From IMG/VR virus record IMGVR_UViG_3300044730_001822, positions 1 to 64,000 of that record: DNA of 64,000 nucleotides. The stretch is one strand, 5' to 3'. This DNA comes from a virus. Below are positions 57,784-64,000 of the stretch, in pieces. A model generated the notes under the pieces. The model ran no database searches. It was not told the origin of the DNA and saw only the letters and a program-made list of their open reading frames with translations. Within the stretch, counting starts at the first letter, position 1, and every line of letters begins with the position of its first letter. A program made the position numbers and the translations under genes.

Positions 57784-59391
57784 TTATGTTGGCCATGCCA
57801 ACAAGTTATAACTGACTCCACCAATGGTAATAGTCACGGTCTTGACAGTAGCCGGGGCTGCATTTGCTGCGCCGCTGATAGTAATACTGGCATAGTCCAG
57901 CGTGTTACCATTTACCACAACAAGATTACCATTGTAAGTGTTGGCATCTTCGGGTACTACTTTATCAATGCTACCAATGGCCAGTATACCTGCATTCGCG
58001 CCAATGTCGCCCGTGAGATTAATATTACCGTTGACTTCTAGTTGATATTCTTCGTAGGCATTTCCAACGCCGGTATTTATAATCAGTGGAACACCACATT
58101 GAATATTACTGGTATTGTTGGCTAAATCTACAATATAATTGAATTCGTTTAGGCCTTCGGTGGCGTTGCCACCGTTGTATTGGAATGCACCAACGTTGCC
58201 TGCAGGCGTAGCAGTGATGTTGCCAAACAATAAAGCACCGTTGCCGCTGGTCAAAAGTGCTTGACCAGCATCTCCTCCGTAGATCATGACATTGCCAGCA
58301 TCGCCAAGATTGGCCGAAGATGCCACTGTTATAGCATTGGGGTTGAAGTTTCCAGTGTAAGTGGGCAAGTAGTTGGCTACATTGGCATTACTATAGTTAA
58401 GATTAGACAGTTGACTGCCGTCGCCAACAAAATAGTTGGCAGTTATGTTGCCCAACAAAGTAACTTGGGCAGTGGCCACATCAAAGGTAAATTGGCTATC
58501 TGAATCAGCATTGCCATCGTTGTTGAATATAACACCAGAATTTGGTCCAGGCACTATGAGATTGCCAATGACATTGCCTAGTATGTTACCGTATAGATTG
58601 CCAATGACATTGCCTGCTGAGATATTGGCCTGAGTAGTGATATTGCCCAGGCCAATTGATAAGTTAATGGTAGTGTTACTTTCTAGATATGTTTTGACAT
58701 TGGTATTATCATAGCCACCGTTGGCTGTGCGGATATTGCCAAAAAAGTATCCGCCATTGCTGCCGCTGGATATAGACCAAATATTGCCGCTGACATTTAG
58801 TCTTCCTGTGATGTCAACGTTGCTGCCAAACAAAGCCTGTCCAGCCACATTTGAGTCGCCGCCTATGTTGGCATAACCACCGACAGTGATATTTCCAGCA
58901 AGACCGGCGCTGCCGTTTGAAACTATGTTTTGCACTCTGATATTACCAGCCCAGAGGTTGCCGTAGTCGACCACTGATACTATGTCGTTGCTGATGGTGT
59001 TGTTAGATGCTATGATAAGATTGCCAGTGGAATTGTCCCAACCAAAAAATGCATTACCACGATTGGTTTGATAGTACTCAAGATAAAGACCACGGTCTCT
59101 ACCATCATCTACAGTCAAAGGCTGGCCATTGGGGCCTGTGCCTGCAATAATAATGGGATCTTCAACCACCAGTGTGTTGGCGTTGATATAACTGATGTTG
59201 CCTTGCACCCGAAGATTACCTTCAATGATAGAATCTCCCAAAGTCAATGTATTACCGTAGAAATTGACTTGTGTGCTGTAAATTTCAGTGTTGGCATTAC
59301 CCCTGCGGACATTACCAACTATAGATTGATATATCTCCGAAGATCCAGTGAATATGGTATAGGTGCCCGAAGTGCGTTTTGATGATGGCAT
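57784..59391 (-). CDS. Tail fibre-like protein
   Basis: 535 residues. The N-terminal region (MPSSKRTSGTYTIFTGSSEI, then LGDSIIEGNLRVQGNISYIN) is followed by beta repeats shared with the long fibre: YFVGDGSQLSNLNYSNANVA, LPTYTGNF. A C-terminal beta domain ends VTITIGGVSYNLLAWPT. Probably a proximal or short fibre. CTAAATA lies at 59413-59419, 21 bases before ATG 59391. Confidence 0.78.
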   Translation of the reverse strand: MPSSKRTSGTYTIFTGSSEIYQSIVGNVRRGNANTEIYSTQVNFYGNTLTLGDSIIEGNLRVQGNISYINANTLVVEDPIIIAGTGPNGQPLTVDDGRDRGLYLEYYQTNRGNAFFGWDNSTGNLIIASNNTISNDIVSVVDYGNLWAGNIRVQNIVSNGSAGLAGNITVGGYANIGGDSNVAGQALFGSNVDITGRLNVSGNIWSISSGSNGGYFFGNIRTANGGYDNTNVKTYLESNTTINLSIGLGNITTQANISAGNVIGNLYGNILGNVIGNLIVPGPNSGVIFNNDGNADSDSQFTFDVATAQVTLLGNITANYFVGDGSQLSNLNYSNANVANYLPTYTGNFNPNAITVASSANLGDAGNVMIYGGDAGQALLTSGNGALLFGNITATPAGNVGAFQYNGGNATEGLNEFNYIVDLANNTSNIQCGVPLIINTGVGNAYEEYQLEVNGNINLTGDIGANAGILAIGSIDKVVPEDANTYNGNLVVVNGNTLDYASITISGAANAAPATVKTVTITIGGVSYNLLAWPT

Positions 59392-59412
59392 TCTTTATTA
59401 TCCAGTTTGTAT

Positions 59413-59419
59413 TATTTAG
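59413..59419 (-). promoter_or_regulatory. Late promoter CTAAATA
   Basis: ACTAAATAAT on the minus strand, 21 bases before ATG 59391. Confidence 0.75.
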
Positions 59420-59433
59420 TGGTTTTGCAAATG

Positions 59434-59466
59434 TAAAAAATCCCCGTATCTTGCGATGCCGGGGAT
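59434..59466 (-). terminator. Rho-independent terminator
   Basis: ATCCCCG pairs with CGGGGAT across a 13-base loop; on the minus strand six T follow. It ends the 59489-59980 transcript. Confidence 0.75.
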
Positions 59467-59488
59467 CCGTTGCAATACAACCGGTGAT

Positions 59489-59980
59489 TTAGGTGCTGGG
59501 GATCTGAACGATGTCAAATCTACCGCTGGTACCCGAACCGTCGGGCTGTACACTAGCGTTGGCTGTAGAAAATGTCAGATAGTGACCAACGTTGCTGAAA
59601 TCCACACCATAGTTGTTTTGGATATACTGCATGGTAACATTGGCAGCAGCAGCATCTGTGGCCACAATGGCCATTTGATTTTCTGTCAACGCAGCAACAT
59701 CATCGGTGTTGACCAGCACACAGATGTTGGCAAAGGCCTGCGTGGTATCTGTGGTCAGCGTGACCAGGAACTTGCGCTTGCCTTTTTGGCGGATGATGTA
59801 GGCTTCACCTGCGCCTGCACCGGGTACGTTAGCGATAACATTGGCAGCGATATACAGTGTGTTGCTGACCACTGTATTACCACCAACCACACCAACGTTG
59901 GGCGTGGATGTAGGATAACCAATGTCTACCTGCACGGATTGAGCAGTGTTATATTTTGCGATTTTGAGTGGGCGTCCCAT
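59489..59980 (-). CDS. Small virion structural protein
   Basis: 163 residues, beta-rich: MGRPLKIAKYNTAQSVQVDI, VGGNTVVSNTLYIAANVIAN, IIRQKGKRKFLVTL. AAGGAG precedes ATG 59980, a CTAAATA late promoter lies at 60056-60062 and a terminator follows, so it is monocistronic and probably abundant. Position between fibres and capsid genes suggests a capsid or tail decoration. No family name available. Confidence 0.7.
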   Translation of the reverse strand: MGRPLKIAKYNTAQSVQVDIGYPTSTPNVGVVGGNTVVSNTLYIAANVIANVPGAGAGEAYIIRQKGKRKFLVTLTTDTTQAFANICVLVNTDDVAALTENQMAIVATDAAAANVTMQYIQNNYGVDFSNVGHYLTFSTANASVQPDGSGTSGRFDIVQIPST

Positions 59981-60055
59981 TTATTTCTCCTTGTTTAGAT
60001 TGGGCTGACGTTCTAGGTCATACGCAGGGACCTGCATAAGTCTTGAGCGACTAGA

Positions 60056-60062
60056 TATTTAG
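60056..60062 (-). promoter_or_regulatory. Late promoter CTAAATA
   Basis: GCTAAATATC on the minus strand, with about 70 bases of leader before ATG 59980; the leader has a small AGGTC/GACCT hairpin. Confidence 0.7.
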
Positions 60063-60078
60063 CGTCTGAGCAAGGAAT

Positions 60079-60360
60079 CTAAGGTGTGACCACAGTCATT
60101 TGCTGGGTCACAGGATCATAGTACAGTGGATAGGATCCTGCAGGAACCACATTGCCTGCGGACACAGCAATGCCGCTGGCAACCAAGGTCAACTGGCCCA
60201 GGCTGTTGCCTATGTAAAGATTGGTAGTGCCTTGTGCTACTACCAGTTCTCCGGGTCTGGCATTGCCATCGTAGTCCACGATAGATACCTGTGCATTGTC
60301 TTTCATGACAGCGCGGGTGATACCTGTTATATCACTGTAAGGAGGTGGTGAATTAGCCAT
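60079..60360 (-). CDS. Small virion protein (putative)
   Basis: 93 residues: MANSPPPYSDITGITRAVMK, LVVAQGTTNLYIGNSLGQLT. No family recognised; short beta-rich protein. AATAAATA at 60368-60375 is seven bases before ATG 60360, giving a possibly leaderless late mRNA. Confidence 0.65.
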   Translation of the reverse strand: MANSPPPYSDITGITRAVMKDNAQVSIVDYDGNARPGELVVAQGTTNLYIGNSLGQLTLVASGIAVSAGNVVPAGSYPLYYDPVTQQMTVVTP

Positions 60361-60367
60361 AGTGTTG

Positions 60368-60375
60368 TATTTATT
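60368..60375 (-). promoter_or_regulatory. Late promoter-like AATAAATA
   Basis: Followed by CAACACT and ATG 60360. Confidence 0.45.
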
Positions 60376-60383
60376 AGATCAAC

Positions 60384-60403
60384 AAAAAGCCCCTTGCGGG
60401 GCT
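60384..60403 (-). terminator. Rho-independent terminator
   Basis: AGCCCC (388-393), loop TTGC, GGGGCT (398-403); five T follow on the minus strand, right behind the 60407 gene. Confidence 0.85.
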
Positions 60404-60406
60404 CTT

Positions 60407-60628
60407 TTACTGCTGGCTTACAAACCGGTTGAGTTTTTCAGCTTCTGCTATCACTGTGTCGGTTGTGGGAAAATCCGGCAGTGCAGGAAAGTGGGCAGAC
60501 TTGTCGCTTTCAAATCGGCTGTGGAATTCCTGGATCAGTGCATCGCGGCGCTGGAAGATGGGTGTTACCAATACTTCGTTGGCCAGCTTGAGTAGTTCGA
60601 GACGAATCTCGTAAGGTGTTTTGCTCAT
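60407..60628 (-). CDS. Small conserved-looking protein downstream of gp23
   Basis: 73 residues from ATG 60628, with AAGGAG upstream: MSKTPYEIRLELLKLANEVL, then FQRRDALIQEFHSRFESDKS. Helical, function unknown; a similar small gene often lies near gp23 in T4-like cyanophages. It is flanked by terminators, with a CTAAGTA element at 60675-60681. Confidence 0.65.
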   Translation of the reverse strand: MSKTPYEIRLELLKLANEVLVTPIFQRRDALIQEFHSRFESDKSAHFPALPDFPTTDTVIAEAEKLNRFVSQQ

Positions 60629-60674
60629 GGTAGACTCCTTTCTGTGTGATGTGTATGTGCTACACGAGCAACAA

Positions 60675-60681
60675 TACTTAG
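60675..60681 (-). promoter_or_regulatory. Late promoter variant CTAAGTA
   Basis: GCTAAGTATT on the minus strand, one base off CTAAATA, 46 bases before ATG 60628. Confidence 0.45.
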
Positions 60682-60701
60682 CGGTAGATTTTGTAGTCAA
60701 C

Positions 60702-60723
60702 AAAAAAGCACCTTGCGGTGCTT
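60702..60723 (-). terminator. Rho-independent terminator after gp23
   Basis: AAGCACC (706-712), loop TTGC, GGTGCTT (717-723); T tract follows on the minus strand. Confidence 0.85.
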
Positions 60724-60766
60724 CTTTGTCCTTCCCATCCCTGAGAAGTAAACTTTGATTCTCTGA

Positions 60767-61960
60767 TTAGGAGAAAGAAAGATTCTGAACAGCGATCTCG
60801 CCAACATAGTCGCCTGCGTTGCCGAAGGACGATGCTGTGTTCGTGAGTTCGATATACCCGTAACGAGTCATAAACGAAACGACTGGCTCGAATGTGCTGG
60901 GATCCAGAACAACACCGCTTGACATCAAAGGAATGTATGGGCAGTAGAATGCTGGAGCATCAGCTTCGCTGGAGCCTTTGTAGCCAACCAGAACTGGTGT
61001 TGAGTCGTTAGCATAGCTATCAACATAAACACGCATAGCACTGTTGAGTGTACCAACAAACTTGGTGTTTGTGGGTGCTTCAAATGTGCCTTCTGTTGTG
61101 CGAGCAAAAGCAGAAGTTGTTGCGCTCTGGAGCACTGTCAAGGAAGCGGGCGAAACTACAGCGTAGTTGCCTGCACCACGACGTGTGCGCTGAGCGATCA
61201 GGTTAGCAACACGATTGATCAGAACTGCCAGTGCGGCGTGCTCATCACCAACGTAGGTTGCTGTACCAGAAACGGTAGCCTGGTTGTATGTGAACTCTGT
61301 TGCAGCCAATGAACGCAGGCTCAGCAGGATCTCTTGGTCGATTTCAGTTGTGATCTCTTGTGCGAGAGCAGCCATGATTTCGGCCTCGACATCGATACCG
61401 TGCATTGCTTGTGCGTCTTGTGCAGCTTCAAATGTCCAACGAGCCTGGAGCTTACGTGTCTTGGCTTCAACGGCCTGCTTCAGGATTTGAACGGAAATCT
61501 TACGACCGCCGTCGCCTTCTAAAGCTGCTGTGTTTGAACCAGTGTAAGTGCTCTGAGTTGCGCTTGTGCTTGCACCAGCAGAGTATGCTGTTGCAATCAA
61601 GAACGGGCTCAGTGCTTCCTGGCCAGCTGTGACAGATGTCTGTGCAGCTGATGTGTCTGTCATGCTTTGTGCATAACGAACACGCAGAGTGTGGATCTGA
61701 CCAACGGGGCCAGTCATGGGCTGTACACCAACGAGTTCGTTGGCAATAACAGTTGGCATAACACGGCGGATCACTGGAAGGATCACACGATTCAGTGTAG
61801 CGATATTACCGCTAACTGTGGTACCTGCAGATGACTCTTTCAGGTACTTGCGAGTGTTTTCTAAAACTACACCCATTGTGCTGCGACGGGAACCATTGAG
61901 TCCTTCTAGTAGGGCTTCTTTGGTCTCGTCCCAACGGCTTTCTAACAGTTCTTGTGACAT
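60767..61960 (-). CDS. 23: Major capsid protein gp23
   Basis: 397 residues; HK97-fold precursor. MSQELLESRWDETKEALLEG is the scaffold-interacting propeptide; NTRKYLKESSAGTTVSG provides the predicted gp21 cut after LKE (about residue 42). ILPVIRRVMPTVIANELVGV and PVGQIHTLRVRYAQ are highly characteristic of T4-type gp23. AGGAGAG precedes ATG 61960. It follows gp22 as in T4. Confidence 0.96.
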   Translation of the reverse strand: MSQELLESRWDETKEALLEGLNGSRRSTMGVVLENTRKYLKESSAGTTVSGNIATLNRVILPVIRRVMPTVIANELVGVQPMTGPVGQIHTLRVRYAQSMTDTSAAQTSVTAGQEALSPFLIATAYSAGASTSATQSTYTGSNTAALEGDGGRKISVQILKQAVEAKTRKLQARWTFEAAQDAQAMHGIDVEAEIMAALAQEITTEIDQEILLSLRSLAATEFTYNQATVSGTATYVGDEHAALAVLINRVANLIAQRTRRGAGNYAVVSPASLTVLQSATTSAFARTTEGTFEAPTNTKFVGTLNSAMRVYVDSYANDSTPVLVGYKGSSEADAPAFYCPYIPLMSSGVVLDPSTFEPVVSFMTRYGYIELTNTASSFGNAGDYVGEIAVQNLSFS

Positions 61961-61987
61961 GATTCTCTCCTGTTTCTTGTCGTAAGA

Positions 61988-63088
61988 TTAAAGCCCTGCC
62001 AGTCTCTTGAGCTCAATGACGTTTGATGCGTCATCAGACTTGGGTTTGACGGCAGATTTATCACCAGTGACTTCTTTGTGTACGCTTTCGGTAATGGTCT
62101 GTTTTGCAACAGCCACTTTCCGAGCGGCGTTCTCAAGAACTGCTGGTAGATACTTTTCAAAAGCAGTGCGAAGACGAGGTGTTTGCACGCTTTCTAGTAA
62201 GTTACGCATGATTTCTGCTTTTTCCTCGTTTAAAGGATTAAGCAATTCATCCATAGTGCGGCTACGCTCTGTGGACTCCTTGATCATACGAACTTCACGT
62301 TCCTTGTTCTCAACCAATACTTTGGCAGCATTAGTTGATTCAATGGCTTCGGCCAATTTCTGTTCTTTGTCAGCAATCACAGCCCGGAGCTTGCGTACTT
62401 CGGCATTCTCATTGAGATGAGTGCCTGCAAACTCTGTGACATATGCTTCAAAGATACGACGACCAAAATTGTTCTCGCGAGCAATTTTAACGTCTTCTTT
62501 GAGCTGAGTAAGTTCAGAACGTAGATGTTCAGCAACACGCTGACCTAACTTGGCAGCAGATTCTTTTACAAACTGCTGTTTCAATGCTGTGAGTTGCTTC
62601 TTGGCTTCAGACACAAGTTTGACTTTGGTGTTAACCACGTCACGCTTGTCCTGGGCAAATTCAGTAATCTCACGAGCCAAAGCTTCAATCACAAACTTTT
62701 CCAAACGGTCCACGCTCTCGGTGTGAGTGCGACGGTCCGAACGTAGTTCTTTGATTTCCTCAGCAAGTTTACCAACCATGAAGTTGTTGAACTTCTCGGC
62801 TGATTCTTTCATCTTGACTTGGAAACGCACACGGTCTTCATTGAGACCACGGCGCTCTTCTTGGAACTCTTGTAATTCGGCTTGGAGGCCTTCGGTTACC
62901 ATGCGATCTAGGGCTTCGACCATAACTGACTTGTCATGCTCATAGCGTTGTGCAAATTCCTCGCGGAGTTCTGCACGCACCTGCTCACGAGCTTCATTTA
63001 GTTTGGCCTCAAATGCTTCTGTGATGGCTTCACCAGTTGACTCGTTGATCAGTTGGCTATCTAGCAATGGTTTGATTGCGTCTAGCAT
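61988..63088 (-). CDS. 22: Prohead scaffold/core protein gp22
   Basis: 366 residues, almost entirely charged coiled coil with many [IL]xE sites for gp21 digestion. Starts MLDAIKPLLDSQLINESTGE; ends DASNVIELKRLAGL, a tail echoed in 26762-27031. It assembles the core and is degraded during maturation. AGGAG precedes ATG 63088. Between gp21 and gp23, as in T4. Confidence 0.9.
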   Translation of the reverse strand: MLDAIKPLLDSQLINESTGEAITEAFEAKLNEAREQVRAELREEFAQRYEHDKSVMVEALDRMVTEGLQAELQEFQEERRGLNEDRVRFQVKMKESAEKFNNFMVGKLAEEIKELRSDRRTHTESVDRLEKFVIEALAREITEFAQDKRDVVNTKVKLVSEAKKQLTALKQQFVKESAAKLGQRVAEHLRSELTQLKEDVKIARENNFGRRIFEAYVTEFAGTHLNENAEVRKLRAVIADKEQKLAEAIESTNAAKVLVENKEREVRMIKESTERSRTMDELLNPLNEEKAEIMRNLLESVQTPRLRTAFEKYLPAVLENAARKVAVAKQTITESVHKEVTGDKSAVKPKSDDASNVIELKRLAGL

Positions 63089-63097
63089 TACGATCTC

Positions 63098-63748
63098 CTA
63101 AATCTTCAGATCCTTGATGAACTTTACAATCTCGTTCTTCAAGTGTTTCTGTGCAAGTGTGTCACCGCCCACAGCATTCTTGCTCATATCAAACATTCTA
63201 TGTCCGTATCTCATGTTCATGAGGCTTTCATACACTGTTCGAGGATAAGCGTTTGGTGCTGATGGCTGTGCCACGATGTCGACAGTGACGATTTCAAAGT
63301 CACTGACACGTCCGGTCGCGTCATCAACATTACCTGATCCGCGACTCGAAACTCCTAATTTCACACCCGACTGCAGCATTGTATCAACTAACTTGCCCAT
63401 GGGTGTGGGTAACAACTTCAGTTTACCTATGCCGTTGGGGCCATCCATCCACATTTTCTGGATCATATGGCTCACACGGTCTAGATTAATTTTTAAATCT
63501 TCTGGATGATCTACTTCACCGCATACAGAGAAACCACCGTTGATCTGCTCATTGAGCTGATCCACTGCTGATCTGATCTGTTGCACTGGGTATACTCGTC
63601 CGTTGGCGTTTTTAACGTCACCCTGGATAAAGATGCCTTCCATGAAAGTGGAAGGCTCTTTACCTGGAGCTTCTTCTCGGCTCTCAACTACGATCTTAGC
63701 AGCATCGTAACTGAGAACTTCTTGTAAGTGACGGTTCCCTTTAAACAT
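63098..63748 (-). CDS. 21: Prohead maturation protease gp21
   Basis: 216 residues. NANGRVYPVQQIRSAVDQL, GEVDHPEDLKINLDRVSHM (catalytic His in DHP), and VKLGVSSRGSGNVDDATG (catalytic Ser) fit the U9/S78-like prohead protease family. T4 gp21 cuts after [IL]xE in capsid, scaffold and internal proteins. Weak Shine-Dalgarno at ATG 63748; five bases separate it from the upstream gene. Confidence 0.92.
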   Translation of the reverse strand: MFKGNRHLQEVLSYDAAKIVVESREEAPGKEPSTFMEGIFIQGDVKNANGRVYPVQQIRSAVDQLNEQINGGFSVCGEVDHPEDLKINLDRVSHMIQKMWMDGPNGIGKLKLLPTPMGKLVDTMLQSGVKLGVSSRGSGNVDDATGRVSDFEIVTVDIVAQPSAPNAYPRTVYESLMNMRYGHRMFDMSKNAVGGDTLAQKHLKNEIVKFIKDLKI

Positions 63749-63753
63749 CTAAA

Positions 63754-64000
63754 TTAACTCTTGATTGCCTTCAAAGGACTCTTGGTATTAACACCCGAAG
63801 CCTGGCTCAGCGTGGGCTTGGTAGCAGGTTTCATGGGAGCCATGTTTTTGCCAGCAGTGTTCTGCAGGCCAGACTCAATGTCAGGTGCTTTTTGTGTTGT
63901 TGGTGCCTTGGTACCATCGGGATTCTCGGCAGTAAACTTGCTGGAAGCAGGTTTGGCCACCGAACCAGTTACACTGGCGCCGGCATTGTTAGCGTTTGGG
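63754..64000 (-). CDS. Head-region protein, 5' end outside window
   Basis: The frame is open to the right edge: codons upstream of a GTG at 63960 read PNANNAGASVTGS without a stop, and there is no Shine-Dalgarno at that GTG, so the true start probably lies beyond 64000. The visible 82 residues are Ala/Pro/Lys/Thr-rich and disordered, ending VNTKSPLKAIKS, similar to the SPVKAFRGYGQ tails of the head-targeted proteins. Position before gp21 suggests a prohead core or portal-proximal component. Confidence 0.55.
   Translation of the reverse strand, partial: PNANNAGASVTGSVAKPASSKFTAENPDGTKAPTTQKAPDIESGLQNTAGKNMAPMKPATKPTLSQASGVNTKSPLKAIKS

Overview
The window is part of the genome of a T4-like contractile-tailed phage (myovirus). 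It carries recognisable T4 core genes: gp41, gp61, UvsW, a gp62-like protein, UvsY, UvsX, gp32, gp17, gp16, gp4, gp19, gp18, gp1, gp13, gp15, gp23, gp22 and gp21. The flavour is that of the marine and freshwater cyanophage/pelagiphage branch rather than coliphage T4: CTAAATA late-promoter motifs, a 2OG-Fe(II) oxygenase, short proteins starting MRAREFI.E, and modular fibres. The host cannot be read from the sequence. No tRNA, CRISPR array or insertion sequence was seen. Most genes lie on the minus strand, and no gene-free stretch exceeds 300 bases (the longest is about 146, at 18480-18625).

Layout from left to right. 1-2180: adhesin-like beta-propeller proteins and a small virion protein. 2256-4082: a head-targeted protein plus a nucleotidyltransferase-fold protein. 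4117-6478: helicase gp41 and primase gp61. 6510-8102: a repeat-rich structural protein. 8115-13274: a replication/repair block with a miniature DnaE-like palm protein, a zinc-finger protein, a gp62-like clamp-loader subunit, UvsW and a HARP-like partner. 13365-17365: plus-strand LamG and glycine-rich adhesins. 17439-22532: AAA ATPase, cytidylyltransferase-cupin fusion, UvsY, UvsX and gp32. 22665-24467: a membrane protein and a protein of unknown function. 24484-36871: large terminase gp17 and small terminase gp16, separated by about 10 kb of small overlapping genes. 36868-47569: gp4, tail tube, sheath (very large), gp1, gp13. 47640-50796 (plus strand): neck-region protein, gp15 and a Nudix hydrolase. 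50816-59980: tail fibres, a 2OG oxygenase and accessory proteins. 60079-64000: small virion proteins, gp23, gp22, gp21 and the edge of a further head gene.

The most interesting unit is the 26-36 kb cassette between the terminase subunits. At least six of its proteins (and one more at 3050-3847) begin with a short amphipathic peptide of the form M[KR]x(2-3)E[FYI][IVL]xE. This resembles the T4 capsid targeting sequence that directs internal proteins into the prohead and is cut off by protease gp21 after [IL]xE. One carries what looks like a PD-(D/E)XK nuclease domain. Interleaved with them are an Ntn-hydrolase, a class-I glutamine amidotransferase, a methyltransferase and a HAD phosphatase. My inference is that this is a set of head-packaged proteins delivered with the DNA.

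Other unusual points are: a tail sheath protein with a roughly 320-residue beta-propeller-like insertion; a 194-residue remnant of the DnaE polymerase palm that keeps three aspartates; a series of promoters placed 4-7 bases before the start codon, implying leaderless mRNAs; late promoters sitting in the loops of perfect inverted repeats; and a 14-base G tract inside an adhesin gene. Expression appears two-tiered: sigma70-like TTGACx-N16/17-TATAAT promoters serve replication/recombination genes, and CTAAATA-type late promoters serve virion genes.
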